From contig PBDA01000024.1 of NCBI GenBank assembly GCA_002718345.1, positions 1 to 64,000 on the forward strand: 64,000 nt of DNA. Direction: 5' to 3'. Of this stretch, positions 40,842 to 51,610 are shown piece by piece. The notes beneath the pieces are model-generated. The model was given only the letters and a program-made list of their open reading frames with translations, did no database searches and had not been told where the DNA came from. The translations under genes were made by a program, and so were the position numbers. Source of the stretch: Rhodospirillaceae bacterium (lineage in GTDB: Bacteria > Pseudomonadota > Gammaproteobacteria > Steroidobacterales > Rariloculaceae). Numbering within the stretch: position 1 is the first letter of the stretch; the number at the start of each line of letters is the position of its first letter.

Positions 40842-41212
40842 TGGATAAATCTGTCAATGTTTTGGGAGAAAAACTAGAAAATTGTAGTGATAATCCATTG
40901 ACTGGATTTTTCAGAGATGGTTGCTGTAACACAAGTAATGATGATTTTGGTTCACACACAGTTTGTGTTGAAGTTACGAAAGAATTTTTAGAATTTTCTA
41001 GATTTAGAGGAAATGATCTGACAACACCCGTTCCTGAGTTTGGGTTTCCAGGTCTAAAAATGGGCGATCGTTGGTGTCTTTGCGCAAGTCGTTGGCTTGA
41101 GGCACAGCAACACGGTATGGCACCTAGAGTCATGCTAAGAGGGACCCATATTCGTGCACTTGAGGTGGTATCACTAGACTTACTAAAACAGTATGCAGCG
41201 GATTTAAATTAA
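40841..41212 (+). CDS. DUF2237 family protein
   Basis: NPLTGFFRDGCCNTSNDDFGSHTVCVEVTKEFLEFSRFRGNDLTTPVPEFGFPGLKMGDRWCLCASRW; overlaps fadD stop by one base. Confidence 0.92.
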   Translation: MDKSVNVLGEKLENCSDNPLTGFFRDGCCNTSNDDFGSHTVCVEVTKEFLEFSRFRGNDLTTPVPEFGFPGLKMGDRWCLCASRWLEAQQHGMAPRVMLRGTHIRALEVVSLDLLKQYAADLN

Positions 41213-41243
41213 TGTAGCTCTGAGAGCCATACTTAGGATTCTG

Positions 41244-41969
41244 CTAATAAAGAGATTTGGCGATTTCAGTTTGAATGATTTCTGCCATTAGTCTTGGGTC
41301 AGGGGCGTTACGTATAGGTCTTCCAACAACTATAAAGTTCGCGCCTGCCTTAAATGCATCTTTGGGCGTCACAATACGTTTTTGATCATCTGCTTTTGCT
41401 GAGTCAGCAGGCCGAATCCCTGGCGTTACTATCAAGGGTTTTATTCCAATTTTTTTGCGCAGAGAAGCCGCTTCTAGACCAGATGCTATTACGCCGTCAC
41501 AACCAGTTGCGACCGCTAGTTTCGCGCGTTCAATTACTAAGTCCCTGACATCTAGTGAAATACCCATTTGTTTTAGATCTTGGTTATCCATACTTGTTAG
41601 GACGGTGACAGCAAGTATCTGAAGGTCGCCCTTTTCTGAAGCGGCAGCTTCCATAATAGACTTATCACCGTGTACGGTAAGAAATGAAGCGCCTGTATTG
41701 CTGAGTTGTCTTACTGCAGCAGAAACAGTAGCAGGAACGTCATAAAGTTTTAAGTCAGCAAAAACCCGTTTCCCCTGAAGAACTAGCCATTCATGAAGAT
41801 CAAAATAACCCTTGGTTCCAGCAAGTTCTAAGCCAATTTTATAAAACTCTACGGCCTCTCCAAGCTGTTTTACCAGTGATTTTGCCTCGTCAGTGCTTGG
41901 TACATCTAAAGCAACAATAAGACGCTGGCCCGAAGGAATGTCAAAAGATGAAGAACTATCTAAAGTCAC
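41244..41969 (-). CDS. pyrF: Orotidine 5'-phosphate decarboxylase
   Basis: LIVALDVPSTDEAKSLV; FADLKLYDVPATV; TPGIRPADSAKADDQKRIVTP. Confidence 0.96.
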   Translation of the reverse strand: MTLDSSSSFDIPSGQRLIVALDVPSTDEAKSLVKQLGEAVEFYKIGLELAGTKGYFDLHEWLVLQGKRVFADLKLYDVPATVSAAVRQLSNTGASFLTVHGDKSIMEAAASEKGDLQILAVTVLTSMDNQDLKQMGISLDVRDLVIERAKLAVATGCDGVIASGLEAASLRKKIGIKPLIVTPGIRPADSAKADDQKRIVTPKDAFKAGANFIVVGRPIRNAPDPRLMAEIIQTEIAKSLY

Positions 41970-42029
41970 AACATCATTCTAGCAGAGTCTGTAATGAAGG
42001 AGTGGTTATTAAAGTGACTGAAAATATTT

Positions 42030-43166
42030 TCATTGTGTTAAATTTGTATGGCTTTGCAAAGCAAATCGGTCTGTCATGCCAGCTATGTAATCCGCAATGA
42101 TTCTTGCTGAACCAATCAAGCCATAATTTTTATCGGCATAGATAGCCCGTAGAGCATGTTCTCTTGGCATCTTGTTGTAGTCATCTAAAAAGTGATTGAA
42201 GAGAACAGATATTATTTCGTGTGCTTGGCAAGTCATTTTTTTGACTTTTGGGTGCCGATAAAGGTTTTCTCTAAGAAAAACTTTAAGCTCTCTTTGCAAA
42301 TTCAAAAAATTTTCACTAGAACAAATTAGCGCTACTTCGCAATTTCTTACATCAGAAATATTGTTTGGTTGATGCTTTTTAATATTGGCTGTGCTTGTTT
42401 CTATTAAGTCTGTTACTAACTCATCAATCATTTTTCTAACAACGCCATGCGCGCATTGGTGTTTTGACAGACTAGGATATTTTACTTTAGTTTTTTTAAT
42501 CTGATCAGAAAAAACCCCTACCTCACTTAAATCCTCAACGGTAATTAAACCCGATCTTAAACCATCATCAATATCATGATTGTTATAGGCAATTTGATCA
42601 GCAATATTTGCAATCTGAGCTTCTAGGCTTGGCTGATTTCTTGTTAAAAAACGTTCTCCAATATCTCCAAGTTTACGTGCATTAGTTGTTGAGCAATGTT
42701 TTAAAATTCCTTCTCGAGTTTCAAATGTCAAATTTAGGCCGGTGAAATTTGGATATCTATTTTCTAGTTTGTCTACAACGCGCAGCGACTGAAGATTATG
42801 TTCAAATCCCCCGTATTTCTTCATGCAATTGTTTAGAGCATCTTGTCCTGCATGCCCAAAAGGAGTGTGCCCGAGATCGTGTGCAAGACTTATTGCCTCA
42901 ACCAAATCTTCATTGAGATTCATAGCTCTAGCAACGGTTCTTGCTATCTGTGCCACTTCTAGTGAGTGAGTTAAACGAGTCCGATATAAGTCTCCTTCGT
43001 GATTGACAAATACTTGAGTTTTGTAGACTAGCCTTCGAAATGCCGTTGAATGAATGATACGATCACGATCACGTTGAAACTCTGTACGGTAGCTAGAATT
43101 TTCTTCTAAGTGTGTACGACCACGAGATTTATTTGGGTTAGCAGCATACTTGGCTAAATTAGACAC
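42030..43166 (-). CDS. dGTPase-like HD-domain triphosphohydrolase
   Basis: YRTEFQRDRDRIIHSTAFRRLVYKTQVFVN; TRLTHSLEVAQIAR; SLAHDLGHTPFGHAGQDAL. Confidence 0.94.
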   Translation of the reverse strand: MSNLAKYAANPNKSRGRTHLEENSSYRTEFQRDRDRIIHSTAFRRLVYKTQVFVNHEGDLYRTRLTHSLEVAQIARTVARAMNLNEDLVEAISLAHDLGHTPFGHAGQDALNNCMKKYGGFEHNLQSLRVVDKLENRYPNFTGLNLTFETREGILKHCSTTNARKLGDIGERFLTRNQPSLEAQIANIADQIAYNNHDIDDGLRSGLITVEDLSEVGVFSDQIKKTKVKYPSLSKHQCAHGVVRKMIDELVTDLIETSTANIKKHQPNNISDVRNCEVALICSSENFLNLQRELKVFLRENLYRHPKVKKMTCQAHEIISVLFNHFLDDYNKMPREHALRAIYADKNYGLIGSARIIADYIAGMTDRFALQSHTNLTQ

Positions 43167-43178
43167 TTAGGACTCAAA

Positions 43179-44294
43179 TCAACTTTTCGATTGTGCTTGG
43201 AGAACTTTTTTTATTATTTTTTCATTTGGATTTGTTATCACAACACCTTTACCTAAATTTTTAAGTAGTACCATTCGAAGTCCGCTAGAGCTATTTTTTT
43301 TGTCTAACTTCATGAGTTTAAAGAGCTCATTGCTGTCAATGTTGGGGTCAACTATTGGAAGATTGGCTTGCGTTAGCAATGAACGTATTTTTTTGCAATC
43401 CTCCGCATCAAGCATTCCAAGCTCTCTTGAAGTCTCAGCAGCTAAGTTAATGCCTATGGCAACTGCTTCTCCATGCAGCCATTCTCCATAACCCTTAAGT
43501 GACTCTAGCGCATGACCGAAAGTGTGCCCAAGGTTAAGCAAGGCTCGTGCGCCTTGCTCAAGTTCATCCTTTGCAACAATATCTGCTTTTATCTCGCAAC
43601 TTTTTCGTACTATATAAGTTAAAGCATTCATATCCTGTGTGAGCACATTGATTAGATTATCCTCTAGCCAATCAAAAAACTCCCTGTCTAAAATTAAGCC
43701 ATGTTTAATTACTTCGGCAAGACCTGAATAGAATTGTCGTTTTGGTAAAGTACGTATTGAATCAGTGTCAGCTAGCACACAATTAGGCTGATGAAATGCA
43801 CCTATCATATTCTTTGCTTCTGGATGATTGACTCCTGTTTTTCCCCCTACTGAGGAATCTACTTGTGCAAGTAAAGTGGTGGGTATCTGCACAAATTCCA
43901 CGCCTCGTTGGTAGCACGCTGCGGCGAATCCAGTAATATCGCCAATCACCCCACCACCTAACGCGATAAGGCAAGCATCGCGGTGAAATTTTTTCTGAAC
44001 TAATACATCCAGAACTCTTGATAGTGTAGGAAGGGTTTTTTCAGATTCGCCATCTGGGAGTATTAGGCTATGTTGTTGTTTTGCAGACAGCGTCGTTTCT
44101 AGCTGGCGTAAATAAAGAGGGGCAACAACGTTATTTGTAACTATTAGTACTTGTTTAGCAGTTATTGCATTTTGAACCAAATCTTGGTCCTGCATGATTT
44201 TGGACCCGATATATATAGGGTAGCTTCTGTCGCCTAATGAAACTCGAATTGTATCCATCTTGGGTAGATTGGCAGGAGCCAATAATTTTTTCAA
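43179..44294 (-). CDS. aroB: 3-dehydroquinate synthase
   Basis: ALGGGVIGDITGFAAACYQRGVEFVQIPTTLLAQVDSSVGGKTGVNHPEAKNMIGAFHQP. Confidence 0.97.
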   Translation of the reverse strand: MKKLLAPANLPKMDTIRVSLGDRSYPIYIGSKIMQDQDLVQNAITAKQVLIVTNNVVAPLYLRQLETTLSAKQQHSLILPDGESEKTLPTLSRVLDVLVQKKFHRDACLIALGGGVIGDITGFAAACYQRGVEFVQIPTTLLAQVDSSVGGKTGVNHPEAKNMIGAFHQPNCVLADTDSIRTLPKRQFYSGLAEVIKHGLILDREFFDWLEDNLINVLTQDMNALTYIVRKSCEIKADIVAKDELEQGARALLNLGHTFGHALESLKGYGEWLHGEAVAIGINLAAETSRELGMLDAEDCKKIRSLLTQANLPIVDPNIDSNELFKLMKLDKKNSSSGLRMVLLKNLGKGVVITNPNEKIIKKVLQAQSKS

Positions 44295-44822
44295 TTAGAT
44301 TAAATTTTTTTCTTGTAGACTAGTTTTAATATGTCCAACAACAGTTTTCACTTTCTTTCCTCCAGTATTAACAGAAATATTTGCAATTTTTTCATACAAA
44401 GGACCACGTGTTTTCATTAGTTTCGCCAAAACATTTTCTGGGTTGTCGTTCATCAGAAGAGGGCGCGAGTTAGTATTGCGAGTACGATAAAGTTGTTGTT
44501 TGACACTAGTTTTTAGGTAAACAACTATGCCATGAGCACTTAGATGTTCACGATTTTGAGTATCTAATATTGATCCACCTCCGGTGGCTAGTACGATGTT
44601 ATTTAGTTGCGTTAGCTCAATAATAAGTGCTTTCTCGCGTTCTCTAAATCGATTTTCCCCTTCTTTTTCAAAGATGAATCTAATGTCGACACCAGTTCTT
44701 TTCTGTATTTCTTCGTCTATATCAAGAAATTCCATGTTCAGCTCTCGTGATAGCTGTCGGCCAACGGCAGTCTTTCCAGAACCCATTGGCCCAATTAAAA
44801 ATACGTTGCGAGAATTGATCAT
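44295..44822 (-). CDS. aroK: Shikimate kinase
   Basis: MINSRNVFLIGPMGSGKTAVGRQLSRELNMEFLDIDEEIQKRTGVDI; ATGGGSIL. Confidence 0.96.
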   Translation of the reverse strand: MINSRNVFLIGPMGSGKTAVGRQLSRELNMEFLDIDEEIQKRTGVDIRFIFEKEGENRFREREKALIIELTQLNNIVLATGGGSILDTQNREHLSAHGIVVYLKTSVKQQLYRTRNTNSRPLLMNDNPENVLAKLMKTRGPLYEKIANISVNTGGKKVKTVVGHIKTSLQEKNLI

Positions 44823-44926
44823 AAAAATGCCATACACAATTGGCTTAAAACTAGTAGTCTAGTTTACAAAATGTTTAAGATTAGTCTTGTATTAGAATTT
44901 GCTACTTTTAGTCTAATTAGAATAGG

Positions 44927-47542
44927 ATGATACAGCAGTACAATATTCTTTTATCGATGGGTACTTACAGCAGAATATTTTTAGTTTTAGGGACCTTCAC
45001 GGTCATTGCGTTTCTTTGCGTTGGCGCCTTGGTCTCAGGGGGCTATTATTATGTGGCACCTGGTCTCCCTCAGGCTGAAGAATTGAGGGATGTGCGGCCA
45101 CAAACCCCTCTGTCTGTATACAGTCGTGATGGCCGCTTGATTTCTCAGTTTGGAACAAAACGCTCTCCTCTTAGATATGAGGATATGCCTCAATTGATGG
45201 TGCAAGCTGTACTTGCGGCTGAAGACGATAGGTTTTTTGAGCACCCTGGAATTGATTACCAGGGTGTTATTAGGGCTATGACGTATTTTGTCCTAACAGC
45301 TGGAAAAAGTAGACAAGGTGGCAGCACAATTACACAACAGATAGCGCGTCAAAGACACCTTACACGTGATAGAACTCTAGTACGCAAATTTAAGGAGTGG
45401 GTGTTAGCCCTGAGGATGGAAAGAGAGTTCAGTAAACAGGAAATTCTAGAGATCTACCTAAACACTACATTCTTAGGCCAAAATTCCTATGGTGTAGCAG
45501 CAGCAGCACAGTCCTACTTTGGGAAAAATCTTAGCGAGATAAATGTTTCAGAAGCAGCTATTCTTGCTGGTATACCCGCAGCCCCTTCACTTTATAACCC
45601 GGTTCGTAGCGCTGATGTTGCTGCACAACGTCGTGGTTACGTACTAAGCCGCATGCTAGAGCTTGGGTTTATAACTACTATCGAATATGAAGAGGCCTTA
45701 AATACTCCAATAGAAAGCCGTTTGTATGGTCGCGCTCAAGAGCTAGATGCACCCTATGTTGCAGCTAGGGCCTACAGAGAAGCCATAAGAAGGTTTGGAG
45801 AGGAAGCAGCTACAAATTCAGGTCTAAAGATTAAAACAACCATTGACTCACGCTTACAAAATGCAGCAGATTTTGCGCTCCGAAAGGCTTTGATAAGTTA
45901 CGACAAAAGACACGGTTACCGAGGCCCACTTTTCAATGAAAACTGGTTGGAGTCGGATTGGAATGAACTACTTTTGGAAAAAACTAAGGATTTTCCATCT
46001 GCTCCTGGGGTTTTTCCAGGCCTGGTGGTTAGTGTTGATGAAATATTAAGTGTCCAGGAGCAATTGGCTGAGATTTCAGCAGCAGAACATCTCGATATGA
46101 GTCTTGATGATGGTTTACAGATAAGTAATGATGAGTTGGAGGGGCTTTTTCCAGTCTTTCAGGCAAAAGTATACTTTACGGATCAGGGAACCATTCCTGT
46201 AGATATCAAAGCTGTTAGGTGGGCAGCTCCTTATATTAATTCAAATCGTAAAGGCGCCTTTCCAAATACCGTAGCTGATGTATTAAAGGCAGGGGATGTT
46301 GTTCAGTTTGAGCGCTCACAGTCTGGTGAACTGACACTAACGCAGGTACCAGATATTCAAGGAGCCCTTATTTCCATAGATCCTCAGGATGGCGCAATTA
46401 CTGCCCTCTCGGGGGGATTTAATTTTTATGATGAACAAAGGAATGGCAATTTCAATCGTGCTATGGATGCAGGTCGCCAGCCTGGATCTTCTTTTAAACC
46501 ATTTATTTATTCTGCAGCTCTTGAACGAGGCTTTACCGCTGCAAGTATTATTAATGATGCTCCAATCGTAGAGCAAAGCTCAGAGCTTGAAACGTTTTGG
46601 AGGCCCGAAAATTATTCTGGTGAAATCAATGGTCCAACAAGACTTAGAGAGGCGCTCATTAAATCTTTAAATTTGGTTTCAATTAGAGTTCTCAGAAGCC
46701 CAACTCTAACATCGGGCGTTTCTCAGACCATACAGCATCTAGAACGTTTTGGTTTTGGTGAAAAAGCATTGCCAAGAAATAATACCCTAGCTTTAGGCTC
46801 CGGTAGCGTTTCGCCTTTAGATGTAGCACAAGGCTATGCAGTATTTGCTAATGGTGGTTATAACGTCCGTCCTTACATGATTGAAACAATAGAAGATGAT
46901 GAAGGACAAGTTATCTATCGAGCTGAACCTACACTTGTTTGTTCAGATTGTATTCAGGAGGAAAAGTTAGATACGGAATTAATCAATGGATCAACAGAAC
47001 TTTACTATCGTAATCATTATGCGAAAAGAACCATCTCAGCTCAGAATGCTTATCTCATCAACGATATGATGCAGGATAACGTTCGCCGTGGAACAGGAAG
47101 ACGAGCTTATCGTGAGTTAGGTCGGGATGATCTAAGTGGAAAAACTGGAACCACTAACGATTCGAGTGACGTATGGTTTGCAGGATATAACGGCGACCTT
47201 GTCACTGCGGCATGGATTGGTTTTGACCAAGTTCGTTCTCTTGGAACACGTGAAACAGGCGCATCTACCGCACTCCCAATGTGGATTGATTACATGCGAG
47301 AGGCTTTGGATGGGGCGCCTTCAAATGTTCTTCCGCGGCCGCCAGGAATTATTGATGTGCGTATTAACCCAGAAACAGGGCTTATTGCCGATGCTGGAGA
47401 GGATAGTATTTTTGAAAAATTTAGGATCGACTTCGCACCTCAGTCTGAATCAACACAATCTGACTTCGTTGATTTTCAGAGTGATAGAGACTATTCCGAG
47501 TCCTCAAATGACAAACGAAATTTGCCGGGATCTATCTTTTAG
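44927..47542 (+). CDS. mrcA: Penicillin-binding protein 1A
   Basis: AAEDDRFFEHPGIDYQGVIRA; GGSTITQQIARQRHLTRDRT; QPGSSFKPFIYSAAL; SLNLVSIRVL; SGKTGTTNDSSDVWFAGY. Confidence 0.96.
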   Translation: MIQQYNILLSMGTYSRIFLVLGTFTVIAFLCVGALVSGGYYYVAPGLPQAEELRDVRPQTPLSVYSRDGRLISQFGTKRSPLRYEDMPQLMVQAVLAAEDDRFFEHPGIDYQGVIRAMTYFVLTAGKSRQGGSTITQQIARQRHLTRDRTLVRKFKEWVLALRMEREFSKQEILEIYLNTTFLGQNSYGVAAAAQSYFGKNLSEINVSEAAILAGIPAAPSLYNPVRSADVAAQRRGYVLSRMLELGFITTIEYEEALNTPIESRLYGRAQELDAPYVAARAYREAIRRFGEEAATNSGLKIKTTIDSRLQNAADFALRKALISYDKRHGYRGPLFNENWLESDWNELLLEKTKDFPSAPGVFPGLVVSVDEILSVQEQLAEISAAEHLDMSLDDGLQISNDELEGLFPVFQAKVYFTDQGTIPVDIKAVRWAAPYINSNRKGAFPNTVADVLKAGDVVQFERSQSGELTLTQVPDIQGALISIDPQDGAITALSGGFNFYDEQRNGNFNRAMDAGRQPGSSFKPFIYSAALERGFTAASIINDAPIVEQSSELETFWRPENYSGEINGPTRLREALIKSLNLVSIRVLRSPTLTSGVSQTIQHLERFGFGEKALPRNNTLALGSGSVSPLDVAQGYAVFANGGYNVRPYMIETIEDDEGQVIYRAEPTLVCSDCIQEEKLDTELINGSTELYYRNHYAKRTISAQNAYLINDMMQDNVRRGTGRRAYRELGRDDLSGKTGTTNDSSDVWFAGYNGDLVTAAWIGFDQVRSLGTRETGASTALPMWIDYMREALDGAPSNVLPRPPGIIDVRINPETGLIADAGEDSIFEKFRIDFAPQSESTQSDFVDFQSDRDYSESSNDKRNLPGSIF

Positions 47543-47586
47543 AAAAAATCAGAGTCAAATAATCTATATTTAGAAGGAATGCTGAT

Positions 47587-48186
47587 ATGCCAAGGCGTGG
47601 GTATGGCATCAATGAACTACGGGAGAGGCTAGCAAATGAGGCTGCACGTCTAATTAGCGAACATGGTATACAGGATTATGGTCTGGCTAAACGCAAAGCA
47701 GCATCGCGTTTTGGCGTCAGAGATGTGGGTGCTTTGCCGGCCAATATAGAGATTGAAGAACGTGTAATAGAGTGGAATGCGCTATTTGGTCCTAAAGAAT
47801 ATAAGAAGCAGTTAGTTGAGTTGAGATCTATAGCCGCCTATGCGATGAAATTACTCGATGAGTTTGAACCAAGGCTGGTGGGAGCTGTATTAACAGGAGC
47901 TATCACAGCAAATTCAAGTATAGAAATTCACTTATTTACTGATGCGCCAGAAGAAGTGGCAATAAAACTGGATGACTGTCAAATAAGCTATCGAAATTGT
48001 CACCGACGTTACCGTTACGCTAAACGCTGTAATTCTTTGATACCGGGTTTTAGGTTTACGTATAAAGATGAACAAATAGATGGATTAGTTTTTCCGGAAA
48101 AAGGTTTAAGGCAGGCACCTATAAGCCCAATTGACGGTCGACCCATGCCCCGAGCATCTTTGGGTAAAATACTTGGCCTAATCTGA
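47587..48186 (+). CDS. Nucleotidyltransferase-fold protein with degenerate active site
   Basis: MPRRGYGINELRERLANEAARLISEHGIQDYGLAKRKAASRFGV; VGAVLTGAITANSSIEIHLFTD at the position of an NT motif. Confidence 0.65.
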   Translation: MPRRGYGINELRERLANEAARLISEHGIQDYGLAKRKAASRFGVRDVGALPANIEIEERVIEWNALFGPKEYKKQLVELRSIAAYAMKLLDEFEPRLVGAVLTGAITANSSIEIHLFTDAPEEVAIKLDDCQISYRNCHRRYRYAKRCNSLIPGFRFTYKDEQIDGLVFPEKGLRQAPISPIDGRPMPRASLGKILGLI

Positions 48187-48195
48187 TTTAGCAGG

Positions 48196-49494
48196 CTAAC
48201 GATCAGCAATGGGTAGATAATCTCTTTGCCCCGGGCCTATATATCGTTGTCGTGGTCGGCCTATTCGCGACTCTGGATCCCTGACCATTTCTCGCCATTG
48301 AGCTACCCAGCCAACTGTTCTTGCAATGGCAAACATCACAGTAAACATGGATTTTGGAACCCCTAAAGCTTGGTAGATGATTCCTGAATAGAAATCAACG
48401 TTTGGGTAAAGGTTTTTCTCAATGAAATAAGAATCTTTTAGCGCTATTTGTTCAAGTTCCAACGCTAGCTCAAACAATGGTGTATCTTTTTCTTGGCCTA
48501 ATTTTTCTAGCACACGATGGCACATCTCTCTAATAATTGTTGCCCTAGGGTCATGGTTTTTGTAGACGCGATGCCCAAACCCCATTAGACGAAATGGGTC
48601 TTCTCTATCTTTTGCCTTTGCAACATATTTAGAAATATTTTTAGGATCACCAACTTCTTCCAGCATGTTGATGACAGCCTCATTTGCGCCTCCATGTGCT
48701 GGGCCCCAAAGTGCTGAAATACCAGCTGAAATGGCTGAATAGGGATTGGTGCCTGAGCTTCCAGCCAACCTAACTGTAGATGTGCTGCAATTCTGTTCAT
48801 GGTCTGCATGCAAAATAAATAAAAGATCCAAGGCTTCGGCTGCAATTGGATCAACTTCATAGGATTCTGTTGGTACAGAAAAAAACATGTGAAGTAGATT
48901 ACTGCAGTAGCCCAACTGGTTTTGCGGATAAACAAAAGGTTGCTTTAGGGAATGTTTATACGCAGCAGCTGCGATAGTTGGAATTTTCGCAATAATTCTA
49001 TGAGCAAATACATCCCTATGGGCTGATTCTTGTATATCTGTGGTGTCATGATAAAACGCAGACATACAGGCAACGATGCCAGAGACCATAGCCATTGGGT
49101 GAGCATCATGGTCAAATCCATTAAAAAATCTCAGAAACGATTCATTTAGCATCGTGTGGTTACGGATAGATTGATCAAATGTCTCCAATTCTTGCTTAGA
49201 GGGTAGTTCTCCATACATCAATAAGTAGCATACTTCGGTATAACTGGATTTTTCTGCTAATTGCTCGATCGGGTAGCCTCGGTACATGAGCACGCCTTGT
49301 TCACCATCAATGTAAGTGATGGTGCTGGAACAACAGGCTGTTGCGCCAAACCCTGGATCATAGGTAAATACACCTTGCTCGCTGTACAACTTGGTTATAT
49401 CTACAACGCTTGGCCCTAAGACCGCATCGCTAGTTTCTAGGCCAAGTTGCTCACCAGATTTATGGTTGATTAGGCTGAAAGACTTATCGCTCAT
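48196..49494 (-). CDS. gltA: Citrate synthase
   Basis: [61 protein letters not shown]. Confidence 0.97.
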   Translation of the reverse strand: MSDKSFSLINHKSGEQLGLETSDAVLGPSVVDITKLYSEQGVFTYDPGFGATACCSSTITYIDGEQGVLMYRGYPIEQLAEKSSYTEVCYLLMYGELPSKQELETFDQSIRNHTMLNESFLRFFNGFDHDAHPMAMVSGIVACMSAFYHDTTDIQESAHRDVFAHRIIAKIPTIAAAAYKHSLKQPFVYPQNQLGYCSNLLHMFFSVPTESYEVDPIAAEALDLLFILHADHEQNCSTSTVRLAGSSGTNPYSAISAGISALWGPAHGGANEAVINMLEEVGDPKNISKYVAKAKDREDPFRLMGFGHRVYKNHDPRATIIREMCHRVLEKLGQEKDTPLFELALELEQIALKDSYFIEKNLYPNVDFYSGIIYQALGVPKSMFTVMFAIARTVGWVAQWREMVRDPESRIGRPRQRYIGPGQRDYLPIADR

Positions 49495-49687
49495 GCGTCA
49501 AAATCAACTCCCGTTAAGGCTCTAAAAGATTAGCGCCAGTTTAAAAATTAAACCAGAACTCCCAGTAATGTGTTTATTCTTGCAGGTCTGCTAAGAGTTA
49601 GCAGACATCCAAGCGTCTTATTATAGCAGGCCCTGACGAGCTAAGGTCCCAGTAGAACTAAATTCAACGGTTAAACTGTGTTTAGTT

Positions 49688-49906
49688 TTACTGTTTTGAG
49701 TCGGAAGTTTTGCCATACCGGCGTCTAAATTTGTCAACACGCCCACCGCTATCAACTATTTTTTGTTTTCCCGTATAGAAGGGGTGACACGCTGAGCAAA
49801 CTTCAACTTGAAGGTCTCGTCCAAGTGTGGAACGGGTAGTGAATTCACTACCACAACTACATGCTACTTTGATTTCAGCATAATCCGGGTGTATTTCTGA
49901 TTTCAT
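49688..49906 (-). CDS. rpmE: 50S ribosomal protein L31 (four-Cys type)
   Basis: [65 protein letters not shown]. Confidence 0.96.
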   Translation of the reverse strand: MKSEIHPDYAEIKVACSCGSEFTTRSTLGRDLQVEVCSACHPFYTGKQKIVDSGGRVDKFRRRYGKTSDSKQ

Positions 49907-50050
49907 ATCTGATCTTCAGTGTACGGGCGCATGAGCATACTGCTCTGGCAGGCTCAAAACAAGAAAAACACCTGTCACTACAGCAATTTTTTATTAATTG
50001 GATGGTTAAGAAAGATAGTTGGGTAGTTTTAAGATTTTTTCCACAAATAC

Positions 50051-50250
50051 TGTGTATAACTCTGTGGAAGACTTGCTAAAAGTTGCCGTAATTTAAGCTA
50101 TCATCAGTATTTGTTTTAAATTGTACAAAAAATCATCATAATTAAAATATTCATATAAATCAGTTATTTAAAATATCAATCAGAGGCTTTTTCAGAAGAT
50201 TTGCTCATAACATGCTTAATTAAATGGCTGTAATTTTTTCTTGTGAATAA
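50051..50250. promoter_or_regulatory. DnaA-box-like elements bounding an AT-rich intergenic tract
   Basis: TGTGTATAA (50051-50059) and TGTGAATAA (50242-50250) match TTATNCACA on the complement; weaker copies TTTTCCACA around 50037-50045 and TGTGGAAGA 50063-50071. Confidence 0.4.
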
Positions 50251-50285
50251 ATAATTAATTAAAAACACACGTAGTTTGCAGTCTA

Positions 50286-50897
50286 CTAGTCAGAATTTGA
50301 CATCATTATTTGCTGAAGTTTAACCAATGCTTGGCCTCTGTGGCTTAGACGGTTTTTTGCCTCTGGCGCCATTTGTGCTGCTGTGGAGTTTAGGTTTAGG
50401 TCTAGGAATACGGGGTCATAGCCAAATCCTGAGTCACCTCTTGGCTCCATTGAAATGGAGCCATACCAACTCCCTGTGGCTATTAGCGGTGCAGGATCAC
50501 CTGCTTCTTTCATCGCTACTACAACACAGTAAAAGTGTGCTTTGCGCTCTGCTGGAGGGATGTCTTTTAGCAGATGGAGTAACTTTTTAACATTACTTGC
50601 ATCGCTTGCTCGGCTCCCTGCAAAGCGAGATGAACGAATACCGGGTTGCCCACATAAGGCGTCCACAACCAATCCAGAGTCATCGGCAATTGTTGGCTGT
50701 CCTGTCTGCAATGAGGCATTTCTAGCTTTTAATAACGCATTTTCTAAAAAAGTAGAGCCGGTTTCTTCCACAGGATCCACATTTAAAACACCCTGTGGAC
50801 TTATTTTTAGGCCTATTGGTGTCAACAAGGTTCTAAATTCCTCAAGCTTGCCAGGATTGTCACTTGCAAGTACCCAGTGATTTGAAGATACATTCAT
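50286..50897 (-). CDS. rdgB: XTP/dITP diphosphatase RdgB
   Basis: [54 protein letters not shown]. Confidence 0.96.
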   Translation of the reverse strand: MNVSSNHWVLASDNPGKLEEFRTLLTPIGLKISPQGVLNVDPVEETGSTFLENALLKARNASLQTGQPTIADDSGLVVDALCGQPGIRSSRFAGSRASDASNVKKLLHLLKDIPPAERKAHFYCVVVAMKEAGDPAPLIATGSWYGSISMEPRGDSGFGYDPVFLDLNLNSTAAQMAPEAKNRLSHRGQALVKLQQIMMSNSD

Positions 50898-51610
50898 TGA
50901 TGAAGCACCGAAGCCTGTTTTTTTATAAGGTTAGTAATGCCTATGGCCGCAAGATCTAATAGTTCATCAAGTTCCCCTCTTTGATATGCATGTCCTTCTG
51001 CAGTGCCCTGAACTTCAATAAACCCCCCAGCTTCATTCATCACAATGTTCATATCGGTTTCAGCTTCAGAGTCTTCATCGTAGTCGAGATCGAGAACTGC
51101 TTTGCCTTTATATATACCCACAGAAATAGCCGCCACGCTTCCATGTAATGGATTACTATTAATGCGTCCATCTTTTAATAATTTTTTGATGGAAAGGGCT
51201 AGCGCAATATAACCTCCGGTAATAGAAGCAGTTCGTGTACCACCATCAGCCTGTAGCACATCGCAATCTATAGTGATCGTTCTTTCACCAAGTGCTTTTC
51301 GATCAACTACTGCTCGTAAACTGCGCCCGATTAGGCGTTGTATCTCAAGGGTTCTGCCACTTTGTTTGCCCCTACCTGCTTCACGTTGATTTCTAGTATG
51401 GGTTGCGCGGGGGAGCATTCCATATTCTGCTGTAACCCATCCCTCACCTTTGCCCTTTAGGAAATGAGGCACTCTGGATTCTATACTTGCAGTAGCCAAA
51501 ATACGGGTACTGTCAAATTCCACTAAGACGGAACCCTCTGCATAGGGCAAATAATCCTTTGTAAAACTTACTGACCGCATTTCATCTAGTTTCCTACCGC
51601 TAGGACGCAT
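50894..51610 (-). CDS. rph: Ribonuclease PH
   Basis: [69 protein letters not shown]. Confidence 0.97.
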   Translation of the reverse strand: MRPSGRKLDEMRSVSFTKDYLPYAEGSVLVEFDSTRILATASIESRVPHFLKGKGEGWVTAEYGMLPRATHTRNQREAGRGKQSGRTLEIQRLIGRSLRAVVDRKALGERTITIDCDVLQADGGTRTASITGGYIALALSIKKLLKDGRINSNPLHGSVAAISVGIYKGKAVLDLDYDEDSEAETDMNIVMNEAGGFIEVQGTAEGHAYQRGELDELLDLAAIGITNLIKKQASVLHQ

